DNA of 64,000 nt from Bathynomus jamesi (taxonomy: Eukaryota > Arthropoda > Malacostraca > Isopoda > Cirolanidae), in the NCBI GenBank assembly GCA_023014485.1, contig JAJOZX010000197.1:496001-560000 (forward strand), read 5' to 3'. Positions 10,501 through 22,500 of this stretch are shown here, piece after piece. Position numbers and translations under genes: made by a program. A model generated the notes under the pieces. That model was not told the DNA's origin. It worked only from the letters and a program-made list of their open reading frames with translations, and made no database searches. Position 1 is the first letter of the stretch. Each line of letters starts with the position of its first letter.

Positions 10501-13500
10501 AAATATTAACGTTGTTTAAAATAAAAAAACAAAGTTAGCAACAGGAGCTCTGGTGGTGCTGCTCGAGGATGAGTCTGTTGACGATGAATGCCAGCTTGTG
10601 ACATGCCAGCGTGTGATGCCAGGAAAAAAAAAAATTAGACTAACACGAACGTAGATGTAGCTCGTAGCGTAAACTAACCCACTTTTTGTTTAACTTTACC
10701 TACTTTTTTTTTTTTCCTTATCCCCTCCTTACTTTCAATGTCTGTAACTCTCTTTCTTGCATGTTTGTAGTTTGCATGGTATGACAGTCAGTGGTGTAGT
10801 GCTGTGGGAACGCGTGGGAACGGCGTTCCCTTACTTTTTTTGGTAGACGGAACGGCGTTCCCTCACTATTTCAAATAAATCCGAACTTACAAATCTCTAA
10901 CGTCATGAAATTTTAATTCCCACCCCTAGGAGAAATATGAGAAAGAATCATTAACTGTTTCATTTCTTTTAGCTTCGACTGAGGCAATGCTAGCCTATAA
11001 AGATCTGGTGAAACAGTCACCACGGCGTAACAGTTGTTAACTTTTTTTTAGTTAATCATTCCAGTTGTTAGCTATTTTTATTGATCGTACTGGATGTCGT
11101 ATATCTAATGACACTGGAAATACTGCATCTTCAACCTTGGAATATATCCTAATATCCGGTGCATATGACCTCAAAATATCCCTGAAATTGGTCAGATTTC
11201 AAAAGATTTCCCGGGGGGGCTTACAGTGCCCCCGGACCCCCAGCTGTATGGGCTCGCCGCGCTCGCCATTGTCCCCCCGCGCATCTGAGTAACACTTTCA
11301 AAATGCGTTCCCTCACTTCTTTATTTAGCACTACACCAGTGATGACAGTGAGTTAAGAATGTGTTTGCATGGTTTGTAAGCGTTCTTATTTTACTTCTTT
11401 TCATCTTTCACCCCTCTTCTATTCTCTCCGACTATTTTTCTGACTTGTCGGCAGTGGCCGGCAGATGATGATGATGATGATGATCTTTTTCTCTTTTTCT
11501 GAATGAATGTTAACCCATGAATGATAGGTGTTGCTCCTTACTTAACCCCTTATTCTCTTCTCTTCTCTTAACCCCTACTCTTTCCTTTCTCTCGGGCTAA
11601 CCTTAGAGTGGATCTTAGGGTCTTTGTTAGCCTTAGCTTCTGGAGATCTGTAGATCTACATTTATTATTATAAACAAAAAGTGTTATTTTGGTAAAAGAA
11701 TGATAAATTTGTAAAATGAAAAGTAATTTACTTTTTAATTATTTTTTATAAAAATAGAACGGAAACCATTTGTAAAGAGGAGGGAGTTTGTCCACAAGAT
11801 ATGCCTCCTTTTACAGAAATCAGAAATAATGCGAGTTTAGCGATAATTAATAGGTAAGTCGCTCCAATATAGAAAGAATTTTAGGTAAACAACTCAATAG
11901 TTTATATGAGAAAAGGACGAAGGGGTGATGCAAGCTATGATTTGTCAATTGAGATCACGTGATTAAAGTAAGGGAAAAGTGTTCCAATATTTTTTTCGAT
12001 TGGATGGGAAAAAGAATTAAGATGAAGTATAAATTGAATATTTGTTTCGACTTTTTATTCACGTTAATGGGAGGGCCACATATGAGGTGACTACTTTTGA
12101 CAAATTTACCATAATTGTCCAGTATCAGTCAATCAAGGCTTTTCTCAGTCTTGTAGAGAAGTGACAAAGAATACTAGAATATTAGTTTATAAAAGTCATT
12201 AATATTCAAATACTGATAACTTCTGGCACTGATCGTGTTCAGATAAAATAAACTCAGATAAGATACTTCAGATAAGTGTAATATTTTTAGAAATAATATG
12301 ATTATATTTTAAATGTATTATCACTTGAAGAAGACAGTGCCTCGCTTCGTAAATATGTTTACAGTACACCAAAATCTATCTTTTTAATGACAGCGTCCGT
12401 GCATTGGAATGGCCTCCTCGCCCAATGATGGCAAACATCGTTTCTGCAGGAGGAGCTCACATCAAACCACAGAAAAAGTTACCACAGGTATACATCTTGA
12501 TTCACAAAACATTTTTATTTTTAAATTTAACATCCATTCTATTTAAGATTTTAGATTAAATAAGCAAAACGTAGATTAAAAGTAGATTAAATAAACAAAA
12601 ACGTTGATGAAACTTATCATTATTACTCAATACTCATAATCAGTTATTTGAAAATGATAATATTTCACTTTCTTAATTTGAAGAAACTTGAAGATTGGGT
12701 CGAAGCTTCAGGAGACGAAGGATTTATATTTTTTAGTCTTGGATCTGCTTTGAGACCATCTTTCTTGCCAGAAAAGTTAGTACATGAAAATCTACAGTTC
12801 CACAAAATTTATTTGAGGCAGTTTTGGATCTAAACACGAAAACTGCAAATAGACTATAAGTGTTATTATTATTTTTTTTTTATTGGGTTCAAAATCCCAG
12901 CTGAGCCGTGAACGTCCAAGCTCTGAAGTGCCAGTTTAACCTACAGCCCAAGTTAAGCTAGAATTAAAAACTTACGGACTTGGAGGTCCTATTAGGTCCT
13001 ACCTCAGGGTTGCTGACTCGATGTGGGCCTACCTTAGGCCTCAGTTGCATGAATTTAAGATAAAAAACAAAAGGGCCACTATTTATGGTCTTCTTTCTAA
13101 ACCTTGCAACAACAACACAACTTGCACTATTGCACGATGCAACAATCTTGTGTCTAAACACCCAAACTGAATTGCAAGAGAGCTCTCTATAAGACCACAC
13201 CCTGTAAGTACAGCATTCCACAAACGAGTAGAAAAGACGCGCAGCGCCCCAAAAAATGATGCCACAAGAGCCCATAAATGCTAGGTCTAAATTAAGTGAA
13301 TTTTTCACTAACCTTACAATTATGAGATGGATATATATACACCTTAACTTAATATATACAAGCAATGCGGCATCAATCAGCTTAGTCATCATATCGCCCT
13401 GGGACAACAATGGTTCTTCCTCTTCTAGATTTTCTAACACTCCCCACCGAAGAGGCATTGTTGTCATTACCTTCTGCAAGGTTAGCCAAGCCTTCTCCAT

Positions 13501-16500
13501 GAGGCTGTAACTCAAATGTTTCATCTTGACTATCCGTGTTGTTTCTGCTGATTTCGAAAGCATAGAGTTTTTGTATAGATCTCTTTAATTTTCCTCCTGA
13601 AGTCTTTACCAGTGCAGACCTAACTAAATTGTCTTTGCCAACAAACAACTCTTCAATTATGCCAAGCTTCCAGCATTGCCTTGGTCTTTCATCCCCAATC
13701 ATTACCACTTCTCCCACCTTGGTACAATTTGAATTGGAGCCCATTACATTGCCTGATGGGTAATAATTGAGTTCTGGCAAGTATTCCATCTGCCACCTCT
13801 TCCATGACTGATCTTGTAGCTCTTCAAGGTACCTGAACCTTCTGGTTAACTCTCCTTGAGTGCTCTGGATAGGCTGCAAGTTTTCTGGCACACTGGGGCT
13901 TGATGCTAATCGTTTACCACAAAGAAAATAATTTGGTGTCAATGGCTCTGCATCCTGCATACTGTTATAAACATGTTAGAAAATCTAGAAGAGGAAGAAC
14001 CATTGTTGTCCCAAGGCGATATGATGACTAAGCTGATTGATGCAGCATTGCTTGTATATATTAAGTTAAGGTGTATATATATATCCATCTCATAATTGTA
14101 AGGTTAGTGAAAAATTAACTTAATTTAGAGCTAGCATTTTTGGGCTCTTGTGGCATCATTGTTTGGCCACTCTGGTGGCATCATTTTGGGGCGCTGCGCG
14201 TCCTTTCTACTAGTTTGTGGAACGTCGTACTTACAGGGTGTGGTCTTATAGAGAGCTCTCTTGCAATTCAGTTTGGTTGTTTAGATACAAGATTGTTGCA
14301 TCGTGCAATAGTGCAGGTTGTGTTGTTGTTGCAAGGTTGAGAAAGAAGACCATAAATAGTGCCCCTTTTGTTTTTATCTTAAATTCATGCAACTGAGGCC
14401 TAAGGTAGGCCCACATCGAGTCAGCAACCCTGAGGTAGGACCTAATAGGATCTCAAGTCCGTAAGTTTTAATTTTAGCCTAACTTGGGCTGTAGGTTGAA
14501 CTGGCCCTTTAGAACTTGGCCGTTCACGGCTCAGCTGGGATTTTGAACCCAACAAATAAATAAATAACATGGTCCTTCAGAACCGGATTCTAGCCCAAGA
14601 CTGAGTCAGTGACTATTTTTCGGCAAAGTTCTGATTGTGCAAATTGTAGCCCAAGTTAGGCCTAGACGGGTTGAGCATTATTGAATTAAGGTCCCAGGGT
14701 AGAAAGTTTGGTCGCCCAATTGCGAAACTTGGCCACTCGTCTGTCGTTGTTTTTGGCCTACATTTTTACCGGTTTGGTTAATTTTGGTTTATTATTGAAT
14801 TAAGGTCCCAGGGTAGAAAGTTTGGTCGCCCAATTGCGAAACTTGGCCACTCGTCTGTCGTTGTTTTTGGCCTACATTTTACCTGTTTGGTTAAATTTGG
14901 TTTATTATTCATAGGCGAAGGTTGCAGACTTCGGTGCACCAGTTACTTGGGTGGAAAATTGGTATTCCATACTGGTGGTTGGTTAGTACCCCACCCAGCA
15001 ATTCAGTTTATTTGAAAAAGCAAATTTACGTTTGATCAGTTTGGTTAAGTATTTTTGCCAATTCAGCTCATTTGGCATTGAGCCCAATTGTTGTTTGCAT
15101 TGAAGATGAGTGCAGCTGAATTGAACAAGTTTAAAAAATGGAGAAGCGCCTACAAAGGTCTAATTACAAAGGTCATTGCCACTATAGATTCTGCTATAGA
15201 GCAAGAGGATTTAAGATTAGTGACTGCGCAGCTTTCCATATTAGAAACTAAAAAGGTTGCTCTAAGTGAAGTAAATGTTAAAATTGAGGCTCTTATAGAA
15301 GAGGATGAAATAGAAAATAACATAATTTACTTTGAAGAGATTATTGATGATATAATTAAAGTAGGCCACCGAGCAAAAGAGTTTAGCAGCGCATTACAGT
15401 TAGAGACCAGGTCTAATAATGAAACACAACACTCAACAAATGATATTTGTGAAGTTAAGGTTAACAGATCTGCAGTTCAATTACCGAGGCTTGTACTCAA
15501 AACATTTTCTGGGAGTATTCAGGAATGTCAAGGATGGGCAGACAGTTTTCAATCAGCAGTTCATTCTAGTCAAGTGTTAAGTGCGGTGGAGAAGTTTAAT
15601 TATTTGCAGTCCCTCTTGGAAGGGGAGGCAGCAAAGACAATAGCAGGATTAGCATTAACAGAGGCTAATTATAATGTGGCTTGGGATATATTAAAGAAAC
15701 GGTTTGGTAAGCCAGAGATCTTAATTAAAAGCCACCTCCGTGAACTTTTAGCTATACCTCCTGTTAATAATCCTAATAGTGTCAAGGAGTTACGGCAGTT
15801 ATATGATGAATTTGAAGTTAGAACTAAGTCCCTGGACAACATGGGTGTAGGAATGGAAAGGTATGGTATAATGTTGGTTACTATACTGGAGTCTAAATTG
15901 CCTAGCTCAATTTTGCTTGAATTAAGTAGGGGACACTCTACAGAACATGTCTACATCCCCCTTCAGCAGATGTTAAGTCTTTTAGGTACAGAATTATAGA
16001 CGAGAGGGAATTGAGTTTGCACAGTGGGATGTTAAACAAGGGGACAAGGGCAGGCACAGCACCAAAGTTTCTACAAAAAGGAATAGCCCAGGTACAGTGT
16101 CAGCTCTACATGCATCCTCTGAGAATAAATTAAAGGGAATCAAGAAATGCATATTTTGCGAAGGCAACCAGAAGTCATATAAATGTGAGGTGGCTGAGGC
16201 TTTACCTGTTGAGGAGAGAAAGGACAGGGTAACGAAGTCTACAGCATGTTTTAAATGTTTTTTGAAAGGTCACAGAGCAAGGTTTTGCAAGTTTAAAATT
16301 TTGTGCAAAAAATGTCACGGTAGGCATCAGCCATTATTGTGTGAAAACACTCCTAGTAGGCCTACCCCAGAAGTAGAGACATCAGTGGCACATGCCACTG
16401 CTATGCAATTGAGTAAAAGTAAAGGGGGATTATTGCAAACAACTGCAGCCTTATTAATTGGGAATGGTGGAGAAGCTACTGTAAGAGTGTTGTTTGATAG

Positions 16501-19500
16501 TGGTAGCCAGTGTAACTTTGTTAAGACCAGAATTTCCAGAAAATTGAAGTTTAAAGAACTTAAGAGGGAAAATTTAAGAATTTCTGGGTTTGGGGGTTCC
16601 GTTCAAAACCGAACCAAATTTAAGAAGGTAGAAGTTCTGGTTAAGGGGTTGTTACCGCAATGTCCCACTATCAAGGTCCAAGCTGTAGAGATTGAGGAAC
16701 TTTGTGCTCCAGTCACTACTTGTTTAGATATGGCATGTATCCAAGAATTGCAAGTTAAAGGAATTAATTTGGGCGATAATAAGTTTGAAGGAACAGAAGA
16801 TATTAGTCTTTTGATTGGAGCTGACTATTATTGGGACTTCATCACTGGTAATATTGTCTGTACATCTCAAGGCCCGGTAGCTATTGAAAGTAAGCTTGGC
16901 TGGATGCTGCATGGTAGCTATTGCAATGAAATGGAAATTAAGGCTCTTTTTGTTAACATTGAGGAGAACAGCCATGGTTTAGAAAGGCATTTGAAAGCGT
17001 TTTGGGAACTTGAATCCATTGGCATAAAGGACAAACAGGCAAGTACAGTGAACAATGATGTTTTAGAGCAATTTGAAAAAGGGATTGGGTTTAGAGATGG
17101 TTGCTATGAAGTTGGCCTCCCTTGGAAGGATTCTTGCAAAACTGGGTCAAACCTTCAGCTAGCTAATCGGAGGTTGGAGACGTCATTGTACAGACTAAGA
17201 AAAAATGAGGAGTTGTTAATTGAATACAATGAGGCCATCCTAAGCTATGTAAGGGAGGGCTATGCTGAAAGGGTGCAAGGTGAGCTGGTGAACCAAGAGG
17301 CACATTATCTGCCACACCATGCAGTGGTACGGCGAGACAAAACTACCACCAAACTAAGAGTAGTTTTTGATGGCTCAGCCAAGGACAAAGGTGGTGTGTC
17401 CTTGAATGACTGTTTGGATGCTCGGCCAAATTTAAATGCAGATTTATTTTCCTTGTTACTGAGATTCAGGTTTGGTAGAGTAGCATTGACTGCAGATGTG
17501 AAGCAAGCTTTTTTGCGGATAAAGTTAAAACCAGAGGACAGAGATGCAGTAAGGTATCTGTGGGTGGATACGAAAGACATGTTGGAAAATGAACCTAAGG
17601 TTCAAGCATATAGAATGAAGTCAGTGTTGTTTGGCCTCAGCTCTAGTCCATTTCTGTTGGCAGCTACTATGCAGTACCATTTTAAGAAATATTCTGAAGT
17701 CTATCCTAACACTATTGAACACATAGGGAAAAATTTTTATGTTGATGATTTGCTGTGTTGCGTGGATAATACAGAAATGGCTAAACATATAATCATGGAG
17801 GCTAGAGCTGTAATGAGGGAGGCTGGCATGGAGCTTACAAATGGCAGACCAATCATTCTCAATTACAAGAGTTTATGAGTCAGTCCTGTGTAGTAGCTGA
17901 TGCAGCAGAAAGTATTGAGGATTCTGGTATTAAGGAGTTGTGGGCAATAGACGCAAAAGTGCTAGGCATTGTTTGGCAGCAAGGAGATGATTTGTTTACC
18001 TTCAATGGGAAATCTTTAGTCGAGCTGGCTGAGAATGAGACAAGGTGGACAAAATGTACAGCTCTTAGTTTGGCTTCAAAGGTCTTTGATCCTCTTAGAT
18101 TCCTGGCTCCATTTGTGATAAAGTCAAAAATTTGGTCAGAGCCTCTGGGAAATTGGACTTGGTTGGGACCAAGAGTTACCTGATCATATGGTGGTAAGGT
18201 GGAAATATTGGTTCAAAGAATTGGCACATCTTGGAGACATTGAAATCCCAAGATGGTACTCTGGAGAGTTGAACAATAGTCCAGAAAATTTGGAGCTGCA
18301 CATCTTTTGTGATACAAGTGAGGAAGCCTATGCAACTTGTATTTATATTAGAGGCACATTGCAAGAGGAAGTAAGTTGCAGGTTGGTTGCTGCAAAGAGC
18401 AGAGTAGCACCTTTGAAAAGGCTTTCTGTTCCAAGGTTGGAATTGATGAGTGCAGTTATTGCTAGTCGGCTTGCAGTTACAGTGCAAAAGTCTTTGGCCC
18501 TCTATGAAATTCCAAGCTATTATTAGACAGACTCCACTATAGTTTGGCACTGGTTAAGAAGTCAGGCAAGGAAATGGAAACCATTTGTTGCCAATAGGGT
18601 GGAGGAAATTCAAGCGCACACAGATCCAAAGCAATGGAAGCATTGTCCAGGTACCCAAAACCCCGCTGATTTACCAACACGAGGAATTTCAGTGAAAGAT
18701 CTTGCACAGTCAAGTTTGTGGTGGAATGGGCCAGAGTGGCTGAAACTTGGAAGTGAAAACTGGCCTTCTAATCAGCCTATTGTAGGAGAATGCCAGGCTG
18801 AAGAAGCATGGGTGAGTGAGGTGAGAAAATGCACTGTGAACAGTTGTCAAGTTATGCAGCAGGACCCCATATTGAGGCTTGAGGACATTACCAGTCTGAA
18901 AAGATTGTTAAGAGTGACAGCATGGGTATATAGATTTACCAACAATATTAAGGGAGAAACAAGAAGGGAAGGAATTCTGAACAGTAAGGAGATTCAGCAA
19001 GGCAGGAAATACTGGGTGGTATATGTGCAGAAGGAAAAATTTGGTGAAGAGAGGGAATTGCTCACCAGCCATCCATTACAGGTTCTAACAACACATTCTG
19101 CTCTCAAGGGTTTGGATGTGTTTTTGGATCAGTATTTATTGAGAGTAGGAGGTAGACTACAGTTTTCTGGGCTTCCAGAGGAGAAAAGACATCCAATTTT
19201 GCTACCTTCTGGGGGGCACTTTGTGGACCTTTTGATCCTGGATACTCATCATAACTGTTACATGCTGGAGTTAGAGAAGTGATAATAGAGATCAGACAAC
19301 AGTTTTGGATTCCCAAAATTAGACAAGTAGTAAAAAAGGTCTTGCATAAATGTGTGGTTTGCAAGCGTTGGAGTGCAAAGCCTTATTATGAAAAGGTGGC
19401 TCCACTTCCAAGAGAACGGTGTGTCTATACTACCCCATTTGATGTAGTGGGAGTAGACTTTGCAGGTCCAGTCTATGTGTATGAGCAAGGGGAGTCTAAC

Positions 19501-22500
19501 AAAGGTTATATATGTCTTTTCATATGTGCTACCACCAGAGCAATCCATTTGGAGTTGGTAAGCAACTTAAGTAGTGATGTATTTCTTTTGGCCTTTAAAA
19601 GGTTTGTGAACAGAAGGGGTTTCCAAAATAAAATCATATCGAATAATGCAAAAACCTTCAAAAAGGCGGCAAATGAACTCCAAGAAGTTTGGTCCTTGCT
19701 AAAAGAGGAAGGATTCCAATCCTACCTTTCACACCAAGGGGCACAGTGGGAGTTTATTGTTGAAAGAGCACCATGGTGGGGAGGATTTTGGGAAAGGCTA
19801 GTGAGAAGTGTAAAGTGTCCATTGAAGAAACTTTTAGCTAATGCTCATTTGAGCAAAGAAGAATTCTGCATTGTTTTATGTGAAGTAGAAGCAATGGTGA
19901 ACAGTAGGCCTATCACTTTTGTTTATAACAATATGCAGGATGCAGAGCCATTGACACCAAATTATTTTCTTTGTGGTAAACGATTAACATCAAGCCCCAG
20001 TGTGCCAGAAGACCTGCAGCCTATCCAGAGCACTCAAGGAGAGTTAACCAGACGGTTCAGGTACCTTGAAGAGCTACAAGATCAGTTATGGAAGAGGTGG
20101 CAGATGGAATACTTGCCAGAACTCAATTATTACCCATCAGGCAAGGTAAAGGGTTCCAATGCAAATTGTATCAAGGTGGGAGAAGTGGTAATGATTGGGG
20201 ATGAAAGACCAAGGCAATGCTGGAAGCTTGGCATAATTGAAGAGTTGTTTGTTGGCAAAGACAATTTAGTTAGGTCTGCACTTGTAAAGACTTCAGGAGG
20301 AAAGTTAAAGAGACCTATACAAAAACTCTATGCTTTAGAAATCAGCAAAAACACAGATAGTCAAGATGAAACATTTGAGTTACAGCCTCATGGAGAAGGC
20401 TTGGCTAACCTTGCAGAAGGTAATGACAACAATGCCTCTTCGGTGGGGAGTGTTAGAAAATCTAGAAGAGGAAGAACCATTGTTGTCCCAAGGCGATATG
20501 ATGACTAAGCTGATTGATGCAGCATTGCTTGTATATATTAAGTTAAGGTGTATATATATATATCCATCTCATAATTGTAAGGTTAGTGAAAAATTAACTT
20601 AATTTAGAGCTAGCATTTTTGGGCTCTTGTGGCATCATTGTTTGGCCACTCTGGTGGCATCATTTTGGGGCGCTGCGCGTCCTTTCTACTAGTTTGTGGA
20701 ACGTCGTACTTACAGGGTGTGGTCTTATAGAGAGCTCTCTTGCAATTCAGTTTGGTTGTTTAGATACAAGATTGTTGCATCGTGCAATAGTGCAGGTTGT
20801 GTTGTTGTTGCAAGGTTGAGAAAGAAGACCATAAATAGTGCCCCTTTTGTTTTTATCTTAAATTCATGCAACTGAGGCCTAAGTGGCCCATCGAGTCAGC
20901 AACCCTGAGGTAGGACCTAATAGGATCTCAAGTCCGTAAGTTTTAATTTTAGCCTAACTTGGGCTGTAGGTTGAACTGGCCCTTTAGAACTTGGCCGTTC
21001 ACGGCTCAGCTGGGATTTTGAACCCAACAAATAAATAAATAACAAAACAAAAGTGATAGGCCTACTGTTCACCATTGCTTCTACTTCACATAAAACAGTG
21101 CAGAATTCTTCTTTGCTCAAATGAGCATTAGCTAAAAGTTTCTTTAATGGACACTTTACACTTCTCACTAGCCTTTCCCAAAATCCTCCCCACCATGGTG
21201 CTCTTTCAACAATAAACTCCCACTGAACCCCTTGGTGTGAAAAGTAGGAATGGAATCCTTCCTCTTTTAGCAAGGACCAAACTTCTTGGAGTTCCTTTTC
21301 AGCCTTTTTGAAGGTTTTTGCATTATCTGATATGATTTTATTTGGGAAACCTCTTCTGTTCACAAACCTTTCAAAGGCCAAAAGAAATACATCACTACTT
21401 AAGTTGCTTACCAACTCCAAATGGATTGCTCTGGTGGTAGCACATGTGAAAAGACATATATAACCTTTGTTAGACTCCCCTTGCTCATACACATAGACTG
21501 GACCTGCGAAGTCTACTCCCACAACATCAAATGGGGCAGTATAGACACACCGATCTCTTGGAAGTGGAGCCACCTTTTCATAATAAGGCTTTGCACTCCA
21601 ACGCTTGCAAACCACACATTTATGCAAGACCTTTTTTACTACTTGTCTAATTTTGGGAATCCAAAACTGTTGTCTGATCTCTATTATCACTTCTCTAACT
21701 CCAGCATGTAACAACTTATGATGAGTATCCAGGATCAAAAGGTCCACTGGAAGCCCAGAAAACTGTAGTCTACCTCCTACTCTCAATAAATACTGATCCA
21801 AAAACACATCCAAACCCTTGAGAGCAGAATGTGTTGGTAGAACCTGTAATGCACGGCTGGTGATTAATTCCCTCTCTTCACCAAATTTTTCCTTCTGCAC
21901 ATATACCACCCAGTATTTCCTGGCTTGCTGAATCTCCTTACTGTTCAGAATTCCTTCCCTTCTTGTTTCTCCCTTAATATTGTTGGTAAATCTATATACC
22001 CATGCTGTCACTCTTAACAACCTTTTCAGACTGGTAATGTCCTCAAGCCTCAATATGGGGGTCCTGCTGCACAACTTGACAACTGTTCACAGTGCATTTT
22101 CTCACCTCACTCACCCATGCTTCTTCAGCCTGGCATTCTCCTACAATAGGCTGATTAGAAGACCAGTTTTCACTTCCAAGTTTTCGCCACTCTGGCCCAT
22201 TCCACCACAAACTTGACTGTGCAAGATCTTTCACTGAAATTCCTCGTGTTGGTAAATCAGCGGGGTTTTGAGTACCTGGACAATGCTTCCATTGCTTGGG
22301 ATCTGTGTGCGCTTGAATTTCCTCCACCCCATTGGCAACAAATAGTTTCCATTTCCTTGCCTGGCTTCTTAACCAGTGCCAATCTATAGTGGAGTCTGTC
22401 TAATAATAGCTTGGAATTTCATAGAGGGCCAAAGACTTTTGCACTGTAACTGCAAGCCGACTAGCAATAACGGCACCCATCAATTCCTATCTTGGAACAG

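Larger units (their letters stand above)
6921..11652 (+). mobile_element. CR1-like LINE, 5'-truncated, in the intron after exon 3 of copy A
   Basis: It starts inside ORF1 and contains ORF2 (endonuclease and reverse transcriptase) and a long 3' UTR ending near AGATCTGTAGATCT. Copy B lacks it: there exon 3 is followed directly by GTATCATCTACATT, whereas here the LINE begins at the exon boundary and host intron resumes at ATCTACATT (about 11653). No clear target duplication is seen and a few host bases are lost. Two hAT elements have inserted into it (9119-9639 and 10789-11341). It is richer in CpG than the surrounding host introns. A GAT trinucleotide run lies at about 11466-11486. Confidence 0.85.
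13974..21044 (+). mobile_element. BEL/Pao retrotransposon nested in the outer BEL (7071 bp)
   Basis: This is a complete LTR-to-LTR element of the same family as its host, in the opposite orientation. The target duplication AAACA (13969-13973 and 21045-21049) lies inside the host integrase. LTRs are 596 and 594 bp and nearly identical, indicating a recent insertion, yet gag-pol contains several frameshifts and a stop. Copy B lacks it, so it inserted after the A/B duplication or was lost from B with the deleted segment. Confidence 0.94.

Noticed and set aside
13256..13510. Short frames in BEL LTRs (also 14140-14340, 20619-20819, 27126-27326)
   Set aside because: LTR sequence translated by chance; repeated only because LTRs are repeated.
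15997..16097. Programmed frameshift between gag and pol in the nested BEL
   Set aside because: The outer copy is open through this region in one frame and the nested copy lacks two bases, so it is a mutation.
21421..21711. 96-residue + strand frames repeated at 21421, 42801 and (inverted) 19258
   Set aside because: Antisense shadows of the BEL integrase.
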